The notes below the pieces were generated by a model that was given only the letters and a program-made list of their open reading frames with translations, made no database searches and was not told the origin of the DNA. DNA of 64,000 nt from the NCBI GenBank assembly GCA_013399895.1, contig VXBA01001332.1, positions 1,041,439-1,105,438 of the forward strand. Reading direction: 5' to 3'. Position 1 is the stretch's first letter. Each line of letters starts with the position of its first letter. This DNA is from Serilophus lunatus. Taxonomy: Eukaryota > Chordata > Aves > Passeriformes > Eurylaimidae. Of this stretch, positions 27,570-40,550 are shown in pieces. Both the position numbers and the translations under genes were made by a program.

Positions 27570-28989
27570 ATATATGAAGGAGAGTAAATGAGAGACTGCT
27601 TTCTTACCTCAGTTATTTCCAACTAATTTTCTATGCATTTAGGACAACAGGAATGCTGATCAAAATGTCACATAATTAATATTTTAAATGTACCAGAGGT
27701 TTTTCTTTGCTCTAATAGGTAGGAGAAATCATTGACTTCCTTTTGTGACCAGATTTCAATGACGCTGGTCTATAACTCAGTGTAGAAAAGGAGAACCAGA
27801 TTCAGATTATGCTCAGTTCCACTGCCAGAGCCCATCGTTTGATCATTTGAAAATCTCATAATCTGTCAGCCAATTACATTACACAGTCAAGAGAGGATGA
27901 AAATATATATTGAGAGCCCTGTTCTGCACTCAGTTCTGCAAGTAAAATAGGCCAGTGTCAGGGAAGAGTCAAATTATATCTGTTTCTGTACTTTGACTAT
28001 ATAGTAGAAATGGGTTTGACTCTATTTACTTTCAGATATATTTTTTCTTCAAGTGATAACTTTATGCTATGAAGAATTAGCACTAGATGCAAGTCATTTA
28101 TTCAGATAACACATTGTTAGATATTTCATTAATTCTGCTTCTAACTTCAAAGACTCAGACAGGAATTCTCAACTCCCATTCAATCCAAGCATAAGAACAG
28201 TGAAGTTTACACTAATAAATGGATGGAGGGGAAAGGGAAGAGATCTCTGAGTGACCATTGAAAAGAAACAGAAAAAAAAATAAAAGGGAGAAAAATAAAA
28301 GGAAAGAACAAACATAGCCCACTGTCTGTACTTCCCACTGAAGACCAAGTTACTCTGATAAATATGACAGTACATACCAAAATAGAACATTTGTCTTTGC
28401 TAGAATGTGGCAGCAGTACTCACATGCAGAGCATCAGTTTAAGACTTCAACCCTTACATTAGGACAGGTGTTATGGAATTTTTCACTAGTTCCATAATTT
28501 CAGAGCAGTAATATAATGCTACTATTTTTTCTTTGATCTCAGTCTCTCCTGAACACCTGAAGCAATCAGGGATGACGTTGCACAGTTTGTGGTAGTTCCC
28601 AATAGTTTCCTGAAGTGCCCTATCTCCAGGGAATGGCTGGAGTTCATCATGGGTCTGGCCCTCTTCATTCCTCTAGAAGATCTTTATTTAGATATCATAA
28701 TTTAAATAAATACCCTTAATATTGTCAATGACACATAATTTAGGTTGATATAGATTTAAATCTCTTTTCAATAAATAAATCAGAGGCAGTATCCAACATG
28801 CAAAAATACTTGCCCATTAAGAGGGAAGAAAGAAGAGGCTGAAATGATAATGTCTCAAGTTATTTAGATAATAATTTGCACATAAAAAAACCGTGAAAAA
28901 CTAAAGGTCCTGTGTCCATGGACACTGTAAATGGAGTGCAGTTCTTTTATATTATCAGCAATCCAAATGTTTTCTTGGAATGTCTATTT

Positions 28990-29240
28990 GAGTAGCTGCA
29001 TCAGGGAATAGAAGCAAATGTCATGCTGTTGCAAAAGGACAGTCACTGCAATGGGATATGTAAACATGAGCACAGCCTGCCAGATGCACAATGTCATTTG
29101 GCTCTCAGTGCTGATAAGGCCTCTGCTGGAATATTGTCTGTCAAGGGAGTTGTGGCCCAACAGCAAAGCATCCAAAGGACATCAATGCAAGTTTTCATTC
29201 ATTCAGAAGATGCAACCATTAAAGAAAAACAATCAGATTT
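28990..29240 (+). mobile_element. Possible very old CR1/LINE fragment
   Basis: The core 'cagtgctgataaggcctctg' followed by 'ctggaatattgtctgtcaag' resembles the conserved CR1 ORF2 stretch that reads 'agtgctggtgaggcc..ctggaatactgtgtccag'. The sequence 'atccaaaggac' further on fits the following 'tccaaaggag' block. Flanking similarity is weak and no frame is preserved. An ancient CR1 lineage is the best guess; another LINE or chance similarity cannot be excluded. Confidence 0.45.
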
Positions 29241-31622
29241 AATTAACCTTTAAGTTTTCTTAAGCTAAAGAGTTAACTCAAAAATTCTATCCCTGTATTC
29301 CACTAGATAGCAAATCCATTCAATGGAATTTCAGCTCAGGAAGAATTTGGAACACTAAGCCAATTATACAAGGCTCTCTAATTCACAGATGAAAGTTTTT
29401 AGGATCATCACATAGGAGAATAAATAGCCTAAAAATGTTTAGGGTTCATCAAAAAATTGTACTACAAAATACTTTTCCATATGAACGAAACACCTTCTGA
29501 CCAGTAGTGATTAGAATGGAAACTCTGGAAAACTAAAGACCCTTTTTAACTTTCACTGTGACCAATCACATGATCTTAGAAAGTTTGAGTCTATGTTTAA
29601 TCAGTCAGCCTCAAACAGCCCCCAAATTGGTTCATAAGAGGTGCAACTTACAAAAAGCAACACTGTCCACTGAAAAATAATTCTTGTTCCAACTAGCAGC
29701 ATCTTCTTATAGACGTAATAATACTGATAATAATACTGATCACTCAGCTATTCCCTAATCAACCAGATTTCTCCACGCTTAGTTTAATTGACAAAAACCT
29801 GTTATCAAAGAACTGCCAATTTACGAATTTGCTTATTGGATACATCCATGGGCACTGCAGGAGAGAAATATCTTTTATTTCTTTTCACAGGCTAAATAAA
29901 GAAATTTAGATGGAAGAATGTATGTCTTGAATTCTACCTTCTCATGTGCAGTAATAGATTACAGGAAAAATAAAAAAATGTTCACAGTTTTGCATCTCGT
30001 AAGTACTTGATTTCTTTATCAGATGGTAGCTTCTAATCTTTATCTTGAAGACAAACACTATTATTAATTTAAAGGACTAACGTAAAAATTAAGGACAGAG
30101 TTCCCTACATATGCCATAGAGGTTAAGCATCATCAATATTACAGACTTTTAATCTATCTGCTGTCTTTCTCACACAACTATGTGTATAGAATTGGGCTTT
30201 GTGTCAGGGTTATTTAATTTTAAAATTTTTCAGAATAGGTTTCTTCCACCTGTCTCTCAAGCATCTCCTCCATGTGCTTAATACGTCTTGCATATTTATC
30301 TTCTTCTGGTATCCACCCCAGATTTCTTTTTATCTTCAATTTCTGTCCCTTTGGGGTTCTTTAAAATTTATACCTTCCAAACAGCTGTATAAAATTCATG
30401 TTCTCTCATATCTACAGTATAGGTAACAGTTTTGAAAAGATTAGTTTAATCTGTTGCAGTTTCTTTATCGTCTTAATTAAGAGCTTATTAAAATCCAGGC
30501 CATGAGGCTTGCATTTCTCTTTTCCAGGGTTTGGGAAGGATGAAGAATGGTATTTGCCACAAGTATTCCTCCTCTCAAAGAAAGGGGAGCCACAATTATA
30601 CTGTACTGCGTTCTTCCACATTCAGTGTACTCAACTGAAGGCTCTCATACAGTGCAAGATGAAATAGAAGGAATTGCTGCTCACATTCTTGATGATATTC
30701 CATGATGTCAAAAGGTCTAGAACATATCACACAACTGCTTTCTAGCAGCGTCTATTTTTGGCTTTATTGGTAGTCAGCTTCCTTCTTCCACTGGACTATC
30801 CATGCAAAAGATAATTTTCTGTCAAACACAGAGGTGATCTTCCTCTTTATCAAAAATCCCTTTTGTTCTTTTCTGCTCATGTTCATAATTTTTCTCAGTC
30901 CTTCTGCATGGGTTTGCCCTGTCCAAAGGCTATTTATAATTTCTTAAACCACTAGCATGCTGGTTACTTCTCTTTTATCACAAAAACGGATTGAACCTCA
31001 TTACCAGCAGTATCCCTCCAGAATACCTCATCCCAATGGAGGTCCTTTTCAATTATATACCGTGTGTGACACGTCAAATTCCCTCTTTCTGAACCTAAAT
31101 AGATCATAAACAACCAGAAAGATCCTTTAATTTTCCAAGTGTTGATTAGGGGAGATTTGGACTGGTTTGATGCTACATTACATCCTGTATATCTAACAGG
31201 CTCAAAGGAATGCATCTATATTTCACTGCAATCTGATTAGAACAGACAACTGGCTTTTGAGTCTCACTACTACGATTTCAAGGCAACAAGCAGCGAGGAG
31301 CATATGGCACCATTGCTACAGGACTAAGATATTTAAGTCTTCTAGAGAACCAGCCGACCTCTGACTTGCAAATGGTAATTTTCTGATTTTTAAGATCTCA
31401 GCAGTCTATGCTGCACAGAAACTGTCAGTTAGCTTAACAACCTGTACACACACAGCATAATGTCTTCCAATAACACTGCTTGCCAGGAGTCACCATCTGT
31501 ACTTCCTCTGCTGAGAACAGCCAAACTGTTACACACAGTTGGGTTAACATAGGAATAACATACAAGATTCCTCACTACAAATGTTGGAGTGCATACGAAG
31601 GCTTCACTTTCATATGAACAAG
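29241..31622. other. AT-rich unique sequence, no gene seen
   Basis: No exon or repeat body recognised. A perfect 12-bp tandem duplication (unit 'aataatactgat') lies at 29717-29740. Open frames are short and unrecognised. Confidence 0.6.
29717..29740. repeat. Perfect 12-bp tandem duplication
   Basis: Two exact copies of 'aataatactgat'. Minor simple duplication. Confidence 0.85.
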
Positions 31623-32332
31623 AGGCTGGAGAGCAGTGAATAGAAAGAGACCTAGGGGTCTTGGGTGATAGTGACTTAAATGAACCAGCAGTGCTCTGGC
31701 AGCCAGGAGGGCCAACCGTGTTCTGGGGGTTGTCAGGCCAAGGGTCACCACCCTGTTGAGGGAGGTGATCGTCCCACTCTGCTCTGCACTGGGGTGGCTT
31801 CACCTGGAGTATTGGGACAGTTTGGGACACCACAATATAAGAAAGATATCAAGCAATTGGAAAGTGTCCAAAGGAGGCCAATAAAGATAGTAAAGGACCT
31901 TGAGGGGAAGCCTTATGAGGAACAGCCGAGGGCACTTGGTCTGTTCAGCCTGGAGAAGAGGAGACTGAGGGAAGACCTCATTGCAGTTACAACTTCCTTG
32001 TGAGGGGAAGAGGAGGGGCAGGCACTGATCTCTTCTCTGTTATGACCAGTAACAGGATAGGAGAGAATGGCCTGAATTTGTGCCAGGGAGGTTTAGGTTG
32101 GATATTAAGAAAAAGTTCTTCACCCAGAGGGTTGTTGGGCACTCGAACAGGTTCTCCAGGCAAGTGGTCACAACACCAAGAGGTGCTCAGAGGACAAAGC
32201 TCAAGAGGAGGGTGGACAATACTCTCAGGCACATGGTGTGATTCTTGGGGTTATCCTGTGCCTGGCCAGGAGTTGGACTTCAATAGTCCCTGTAGATTCC
32301 TTCCAACTCAGAATAGTCTATAATTCTATGAG
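31623..32332 (+). mobile_element. CR1 LINE, well-preserved 3' part
   Basis: About 710 bp of a CR1 retrotransposon in plus orientation, covering the last part of ORF2 and the 3' tail. Landmarks in order are 'agacctaggggtcttggg', 'gccaggagggccaaccgtgt', 'gggaggtgatcgtcccactc', 'cagcctggagaagaggagac', 'ggtttaggttggatattaag', 'ttcttcacccagagggttgt', 'ctctcaggcacatggtgtga', and the terminal 'ttccaactcagaat...attctatga'. The plus-strand frame 31680-32003 keeps ORF2 C-terminal motifs such as PQYKKDI, VQRR and LFSLEKRRLREDLI. It is 5'-truncated and interrupted by stops, so it is inactive. Its intact middle section shows what is missing at the single N in the copy at 56.5 kb. Confidence 0.95.
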
Positions 32333-35223
32333 TGTGTAGGTGGATAAAAAGATTCCCATTTATATGTTGTTTCCATCAGGCTCCTACACAGCAAGAGAAT
32401 AAAACCAAGGTATTGGAACAGAGCAAGGTCTTTAGGTGTGAAAAGCTCATCAAGGCTGTAACAGCTGGCAATGTCTTAATGTGATGTGTTCTGGGGGAAT
32501 GAAAACCAAAACTACCCTGTCCAGGAGCTGTAAAAACCACAGTAGCAATGGAGCCATTTAGGTGGAAGGGCAAGCATATGGAAATCTAAGTCTTGCTTTG
32601 ACTAATGAAGGAGCAGATGCTTAGCTGGTATAAACTGATTGGGTAGTGACAAAATACACAGCTGAGGGTCTGCCCACATTCTGTTGTCTTTGCTTCTGTA
32701 AATGAAAATATCCGTGCTCCATATGCATATGTTCCTTTACGGCAGCTATACAACATTAGCTAATATCAAAAACTGCTTGCCCAAAAAGCAGTTATTGGTC
32801 CTGCTCTGCCATGACTGGATCACCAAATTCTAGCCATACTGACTGTCCTGCAGGCAGTTCACTGAGCTGTACACCTCTGGCAGCTAAGAAGGCTTCAACT
32901 AGATCTCACCAAACATTAAGCTTCACTCAATTGGACAATTTTAATTGCAATCTTTGGTGCAAACAGATTTCTATTCTACCTTCTGCTGTTTCCAGGGAAG
33001 GATACCATTGGACAGGTTTTAAGCTCCAGCTTTCTTTCTTAGAAAAGGTGTGGCTTCATGCTTGCTTCCTTGTTGTCAACTGAATGAGCTACATGATTCC
33101 CACATAGAGCACACAGCTCTCTTTCTGAGCATTCTGAGAATTTTCTAATAACACAAGACAACAAATGCATCATTATAAAGCTTTAGACTGAACCCAAGAA
33201 GGAGCAGAGCTGAAAAAAGAATAATGTGATCCTTCCTGAGCCCCACTATTGCCATCCTAAAGAACCATGACAATCAAAAGGAAACAAGAAGAATTCAAGA
33301 GTGGTTGCTGAACTCACATGTGAATGTGCTATTCTCAGTGCATGACTACCTATATAAAGGAACGCTTAAGAATTTGTGCCCTGCACTTCCACAACATTCT
33401 ATGAAGGTGCTTTTCTAGAGAAGAATGTTGCATCTATATGTGTGAAAATGTCATCTCTCTCTGTCTGTCATAACAAATGCACAAAGTTTCTCTGTTGTTA
33501 TCTTCTAGATGAAGGTGGTTTTGCAGAGGAAAAAGAAAAGCATAATGAGTTAGTTGCAAAGATATAAGACATATTTTAGGGGTAATACTGGGATTCATGG
33601 GTATAATGTAGGAGTATTGAAAACAATTTTTCAGAATGTATTTACCTGTAGTGCCATATTTGCTAAGTGAATCAACAACATTGGAACATTTATCACTTGT
33701 AATGGTCATCTGTATACCATGTTTACAGTATTCACTTAAAGTAAGCTTCACTACAATATTTAGGGGATTTTGAAGCCTTGGGTTTTATCCAATTTTCCAG
33801 TTGGGTTGAATGAGGCACAAGTATGTCAAACAACTTTTCCAATATCACACAAGAAATATATTAGTTACTTAAAATCGGAAATCCAGGACACGTCACCTTC
33901 TGTGACATCTCTGTAACTTGTACTCTAAGCAGCTGTATTTAGAATAAATTTGTAATTCCACACATTAAATATAACAGAAGGTAGAGAGCATAAGACAGCT
34001 GACTTGATGTTCCTACCCCATGAAATTTTTGTTTTACTGTTTTTAAGATCTTGTCCAGGACCACTCTACATGAACTGCAATGCCTTTCTGGTCACATGGT
34101 GCCTTTTTCCTTTCATAGGTTGCCAGAGTTTCCCTGGGTGACCATGGTGAGTTTTTCAACTGAGCTCCTGTTTGCTGATCGCAGTGTTACTCAGAGTCTG
34201 TAACTGCCTAATTGGCACATGCTGCTCAATCACTGTCCACATGCTCTAATTAGTTGTCACAATATTCACAGGCAAGAGAGAGCGAGTATCTTTTGTAGCT
34301 TGTTTAGATATCTTCTGTTTCATATATAGGATTTATCTTCAAAAAAACTTGTGATATCTGACCTTGATACACATGGAAAATTTTGCCCAGGCATGCTGCC
34401 TAACATTTTGTTTTGTCTTCTTCCTCTTGGCCCTTTAGCTTTATTTTTTAACCCTTCTGGCTCCTGGGCTTTTTCATAACTACTTTAGGACTCATTATCT
34501 TTACCCAGAGACATTGGAATTATGTATCTTTCCAGTCATAATTTTTAAGCGTCTGTGCTAAGAATATTCTGTGAAAAGCAGGGAGAAAATTTCAGAACCA
34601 TCTAATTTAGGAACTGACCTTCACTGACCTTCAACCAGGCACCTGTTTCATATTTGTAGACTCACATAGACTGTGACAATAATATTTTACACTTACAGTT
34701 ATAAAAGTATGTATGATCACATATTAAAACATATCATCAGTCACCATCAAGTCTGACTCTTAAGGTGTAATTTTCAATATTTAAAAAAAAAATTCTTGGA
34801 GATTGTAAAAAGAAAGAAATATTCTCCCTGATCCTTTACTATTTTCCCTTAAGGGTTAGAATTAACCTTATGAATCTTGTACGGTTTTAAAACTTGCTCC
34901 TTGTATTTACCAAACTTACAAAATTATTACTGCCTTTAGCCCCATTTAAACATTGTGATTACAATTATCTTAGATCAGTTGGTTCTGGCTTAACCTAATT
35001 CTTATGAGTTCTACTCATACCAATAACCTGTGGTAATTTTCTGTATTAGTGACCAAAGTGACACATGAAGCACAAACAAAGAAATCCAACCAGGAACTTG
35101 AAATCTGAGGCACTGGGAAATATCTGTCATCATCTTGCTCAGACTTTTGTGCTGATCTGCTGAAGGTACTGTTTGATGAATATCTGAGTTGGCCAAAAGG
35201 CAGACAGAATCCAAAGGAAGGCT

Positions 35224-35273
35224 GGAGGTGGGGGGTGGGGGTGGAGCAACAACAAAAACCAACAAAAACCAGA
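35224..35273. repeat. G-rich run followed by A/C tandem
   Basis: Runs of G6, G5 and several GG separated by single bases lie on the plus strand at 35224-35244. They are followed directly by two copies of the 10-mer 'aacaaaaacc'. A two-layer G-quadruplex is conceivable; four separate GGG tracts for a canonical three-layer structure are not present. Confidence 0.6.
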
Positions 35274-36293
35274 GCAGACAAACAGAACCTTAACCAGATT
35301 TGAAAGCTTGGAAGGGAAAAAAATTTTTGTCATTTCTGTTGTGCATTTTAGTTTGTCGAGGCAATTATATTAACAGAAATGCAAACTACCTACTGAAGAT
35401 CTTGTGGATAAGCCAAAAAATGTAGAATTGCTTTTCAAAGAAAAAGGTAGCGACAAAATACTCTGTGTCAAGTTCTAGAGCAAACAACTGCCCCGTTCCA
35501 TCTGCAGAGAAATTGATGTTATCCAAGATGACCTTGAAGTCTCTCTGAGGACAGGAGGGGCACGAAACCCAAATGAAGTGCTCCCACATCTTTAAAAGCT
35601 AAAACTGCAAACTTTATATGTGGTTATTGAATTTCATGGAAGGTGGAATGAAGATTTACTCTTGAAAAAGGAAGAAGTCTGCTTGAAGCTAAAGCAAATT
35701 AATATTGTTGACCTTGGCCCTGACTCTGCGACCATTTAACAGAAATACTCCTATTAATTCCATTGAGATCTGCATCAAGCCTCCTGTTGAAGTAAAATTG
35801 AAAGCTTTAGATTAGAGAAATTTCAGGCAATGCTCTGATTACTGAGATACAATGTGATGTTCTAATATTAAAGTTATTGTTTCATGTAGATTGAGTTTTT
35901 CTTTCTTGTCAAGAAACTTGTGTATGCATCCAAAATGATACTGAAACTTAGAGCTAGCCAGAAACTAAATCCAAAGTCTATGAGAAAACTCTTTTTTGTT
36001 CTAGTGAAATATAAAGGTGTAGATTCTACTACCATATTTCTGGTGAGTTTATCTGAACCACTTAAGCCACTGTACATGAGAGAACTCTGGTCATGTAGTG
36101 TCACTATTTTAGGTGAATTTTTTCAAACAAGCATTTACACCTTACATATTTTTACACTAAGAACACAATCTCTCGTATTTTCAATCCTTACTTATGGACT
36201 TTAAATTATTAAGTGTACTACTTAATGTTAACTCATTTTGCCTGCTAAAACCTGGTTTTTTTATCTCTTTCAAGACTAATCCTGTAAAGAACC

Positions 36294-36325
36294 TTCTGCT
36301 CAGTGTGCATTCTGCTCAGTGTGTA
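36294..36325. repeat. 16-bp tandem duplication
   Basis: The unit 'ttctgctcagtgtgca' is repeated once with a single mismatch in the second-to-last base. Small local duplication. Confidence 0.85.
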
Positions 36326-39300
36326 TGAGGGACAGCAGCACTCTCAACCCTTTTTTAATCTCAAGAATGATAAGTGTGTAAAGCTGTCTTCTGTCTGTGA
36401 CCCAAGTGTAGGAAATGACCCATTGTGTGTAAAAATAAATCACCTCCCTTAGAAAGACAGAAACAGTGCCAAACCCTGAAAGTTCCTGAGGGAATGGATT
36501 CTTCAGCTTGTGTATCTCGTTATCCAGTAACTAAAAGCACAAACTATAGCTATGGTCATGGAGTTTTGACAGAAAAAAAACAAATTTCTTATTCAATTTT
36601 CAACAGATATTAATGTCTTCAGAGAACTGGCTTATAAATTTAGGTAGATCATCTCAGTAGCTGACATTAACACAATTCCCTACTTTGTCACTTCAAGGAA
36701 GCCGTACTTCAAAGAAAGCAACTCTTTATTTCACTGCAGTGTTTCAAAAGAAGGAGGATAGATTTCCATGGAGAATTTTTGTTAAGGAGTAGTATTGATG
36801 CCAGTATTGGGAAATATTAATACATTTGAATTAATAGAAAGCTATTAAGACACTCAACACAGGAGTAGTCACTGTACTTGAACTTGTGTAAGGAAGAACT
36901 ATAATCCAGTGAAACAAGTGAATGGTTGCTTTTGCTTTGCACTCAACAACAGTGACTGCTTTCTCCTCATCACACAGTGTTACACATATCTCCAAAGCTG
37001 CAAGGCTAGAGTGGCTTCAGTACCTGTCTCCCTCCACATCAAAGCACTGACAACAGGTAAGGGGTGGGGATCAGAATTATGAAACTACATTTTAAAAATT
37101 AAAAAAAGAAGCATTATGTGACATATATGAAAACATCTCATTATGCAAAAAGAAGAGATTCTATATCTGATTAGTATTATTAGAAACTTATGACTGAAAA
37201 ATGAACATGCAACAGCTCAGAACACATCATCACTAAAAGCTAGTTCTTGGAAGCTAGTAAATGCAGAGTTAAAGCCAAAAGTTTGATGTTAATTATGCCC
37301 CATCTGCTTTGTACATTAAAATATATCACATGGTTTTATTTATTTTACATTTCTTTATTTATTCAGGTTATAAGGAAAATTTAATATTTCTTACAGTCTG
37401 ACACACATACGTATGAAATGAACATATTCTATTTTTGGTTTAAAGTTTTGATCTCACTGACGTCTAATAAAGAAGCCAAGTTTGAAGGAATTTGATTTAA
37501 TAACAGTAATCCTGTATATACTTGATATTAGCTGGGGCAAAATTAAGAGTGGCTCAACCTGAAAGGATTAAAACACTTTTGGTTCTTTTGAATGCCTTCA
37601 TTCTGGATGACTCTTTAACAGAAAGTTGCCAGATGGTTCAAATAGGACAATAAGTGAGGATGGGAGAAGTGAAGTGACTGGAATGTGGTTTTCCCTTTTT
37701 TTGTGTCTATTGTGGTAACTCCAGCATCCTCCATATCCCGCAGCATTTATAGTGAGTAAGAGAAGCTCGTGTAGGCTAAAGCTCTGCTATCACTTGAGCT
37801 GTGTGTCTGCTGCTGGGCCATGCAGCTTATAACAGACACAGCATGTAATGTCTGAGCTCCTCTGAGCTTTTGCTCAGTAAATACCAGCTTGAATCTTTCT
37901 TCTGTTCCCCAGTAGCTGATTCTCCTTGTCTGTTGTAATTGCCTGAATGTGACTTACAGGTCAGAAATTGGGGCAGAAGATAGGTAAACTCAATACCTTA
38001 CAGTTATTCATTAGGGAATCATTCTGTTTGGGAAATCATTCCATATATCATCTATGTTAAAAAAAAAAAGTATCCTTTAAAAGGATATCTAGATTTTCAT
38101 GGTGTTTTAAATGACTAGTGTCATACCTACACGTTTGTAAGACAATTGCATTTTCAAAAGTGCTGTATCAATCAGAGTAAAGGGATTTCACCTATTGGAA
38201 AAAAAAAGTGCACTGGTGTTTCATAAGTCATCCTCTATTTTTCTAGTCCACACAAAAATCAAACAACAAGAACTTTGAAACACTCATGGCTTTGTTTAGC
38301 TTGTAACTTTTAAGTGGATTCTGAAGGTCAAGATTTAAACAGAGGGAACTGTATTTTCTATTTTGGTCTGGTTTTAATTTGGGTAATCTTCCCATTAAAT
38401 ATAGCTATTTATGACATTTGTTAAAAGCCTATGCTGCTAATTTAGCTTAAAAAAAATCTAATGGAGTTGTATTGGAACTTTTCCATAAAATTAATGTTCC
38501 AGACTTAATGGATGTCTAAGGTATCATTATTAACGGGAATATTCCATAAACTAAAATCAGAGTCTTTGAATTGGTGATCTGATACAGTTAGATCGGAAAT
38601 TATTGAAAGCTGGAATGATGCCAAAGTACCCAGGAATTCAATTTAAACACCTTATGGAGGTTAATGCTTTTATGGTATTTACTTTAATTAGTGTTTTATT
38701 AAATGCTCAATTTCACTCACATACTTGGGTAGGAGTAGTGGCCGGCCTGTGGGTAAAGCAAGTGTGACAGAGGCAGGATCCCTTTACTCTCCCTACATCT
38801 GTCAAAAATACCAATCTTTTCTATGACTCTCAGGGCTATGTTGTGTTTGGCTATACAACCACACTGCTGAGAAATTCAGATAGAGTCATATGTGAGTATC
38901 ACAGACTGTACCATGGCCAAGAAAGAGCATGTTACAAACCATCAGCCTCCTCACACACAAACAATTTTGTTCTACACATTCACTCCTGTTGGTCCACATT
39001 ACTTGATAATGTAAATATGGAGTATAATTCTCTAAAATTCATAGGCTACGCGCAGCCTTCTATTCTATGCTGAATTTAAAAGTTAATTATACTATGCATT
39101 TTTATCCCATGGTGAAGGAATGGATTGCCACTGAAGCTAACTCAACACAGAAGACTTTACTCTTTGGCTTTGGGACTGGTCTTAGGCCAAGAAAAGCTGC
39201 TTTTGTCCCTGTTGAGTGCAATAGGATTAGAAACAATTTCTTATTTCTTGTTTTGTCTACAGTAAAAGTACTGAAATAAAAATAAAATTTAAAAATGTAC

Positions 39301-39839
39301 AGAATTTATTCATACTGTCATTTAAAAAGCAATCAAGATAAAACCAAATTATTGGGCTATGAGAAATTCCATAACCATGGTGCATGAGGGGTGACTCTCA
39401 TGGACTGATTGGACTCAGGTTTAACTCATATACAGAAGATGAACTCCATAAATATTTAACCTTCAGACTCATATATCAGCTTCACAAGGCCACTATATTT
39501 TTACTTTTTAAATGTAAAATAGATAAAAAAGCACTTTTGTTATTTCTTCACCTGCAGTGTGGAAATTTTTTCCTCAAGATATCTCTACTAGTATCCAGTG
39601 ACAATGATTCTGTTAAGAACCAAAATCAAATTTTCTACACAAAAATAATTCAATAGTTGATATTCTCTTATTTATGGCACCACGGGGCACAAAAAAGATA
39701 CATAGACATTTATGAAAAGCAAATCCTTAGCTTCCAAATGTCACCTAACAAAAGCCACTAACATAGAGAGATCCTATTATATTCTGTTGTCTTCTACAGG
39801 GCTGTTACAGACTCCTGAACTCAGTAAGCACTTTCATAC

Positions 39840-40550
39840 ACAGAATACACACAGAATTAATAAGGTTGGAAAAGACCATGGAGATCATCAAGTCCAACCT
39901 TCACCTAGGTTAACAACCTACCCAACATCAGTCTAACATCTATACCATCTAAACNNNNNNNNNNNNNNNNNNNNNNNNNNNNNNNNNNNNNNNNNNNNNN
40001 NNNNNNNNNNNNNNNNNNNNNNNNNNNNNNNNNNNNNNNNNNNNNNNNNNNNNNNNNNNNNNNNNNNNNNNNNNNNNNNNNNNNNNNNNNNNNNNNNNNN
40101 NNNNNNNNNNNNNNNNNNNNNNNNNNNNNNNNNNNNNNNNNNNNNNNNNNNNNNNNNNNNNNNNNNNNNNNNNNNNNNNNNNNNNNNNNNNNNNNNNNNN
40201 NNNNNNNNNNNNNNNNNNNNNNNNNNNNNNNNNNNNNNNNNNNNNNNNNNNNNNNNNNNNNNNNNNNNNNNNNNNNNNNNNNNNNNNNNNNNNNNNNNNN
40301 NNNNNNNNNNNNNNNNNNNNNNNNNNNNNNNNNNNNNNNNNNNNNNNNNNNNNNNNNNNNNNNNNNNNNNNNNNNNNNNNNNNNNNNNNNNNNNNNNNNN
40401 NNNNNNNNNNNNNNNNNNNNNNNNNNNNNNNNNNNNNNNNNNNNNNNNNNNNNNNNNNNNNNNNNNNNNNNNNNNNNNNNNNNNNNNNNNNNNNNNNNNN
40501 NNNNNNNNNNNNNNNNNNNGAGCCCTCCTTCCCTCTAACAGATCGACACT
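39840..40550 (-). mobile_element. CR1 LINE copy A, interior hidden by assembly gap
   Basis: The 3' end (39840-39954) is visible in reverse orientation. It starts with short 'cacagaat' terminal repeats, then 'ggttggaaaagaccatggag' and 'atcatcaagtccaacc'. The interior is 565 N. The first 31 bases after the gap (40520-40550) match 57114-57144 of CR1 copy B with one mismatch, so the same element continues through the gap. The stretch 39852-39954 aligns without gaps to 56467-56569 with three mismatches, all C here and T there. The element is 5'-truncated close after 40550. That the hidden bases are CR1 is inferred from these flanks. Confidence 0.88.
39955..40519. other. Assembly gap, 565 N
   Basis: Unknown bases inside CR1 copy A. 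The corresponding interval in copy B is 56570-57113 (544 bases including one N), so the gap content is probably CR1. The open frame that spans the gap is an artefact of the unknown bases. Confidence 0.97.

Larger units (their letters stand above)
24779..28985. other. AT-rich unique sequence with one tandem duplication
   Basis: No gene seen. It contains the 73-bp tandem duplication at 26299-26440 and the T/G tract at 27530-27569, listed separately. Open frames are short and unrecognised. Confidence 0.6.
32333..39839. other. AT-rich stretch, no gene seen
   Basis: About 7.5 kb with no recognisable exon or well-preserved transposon. Small features are a 12-bp palindrome at 32720-32731 ('catatgcatatg'), a G-rich run at 35224-35244 followed by A/C-rich sequence, a 16-bp tandem at 36294-36325, and a short near-palindrome around 38070-38086 (stem 'tatcctt'/'aaggata'). 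The segment 37700-37930 is somewhat GC-richer than its surroundings and was not identified. Confidence 0.6.

Noticed and set aside
29018..29253. Two overlapping plus-strand frames considered as a small gene
   Set aside because: They overlap a probable ancient CR1 fragment and share no motif with known proteins.
35224..35244. Canonical three-layer G-quadruplex
   Set aside because: There are only two long G runs with single-base spacers. Four separate GGG tracts are not present.
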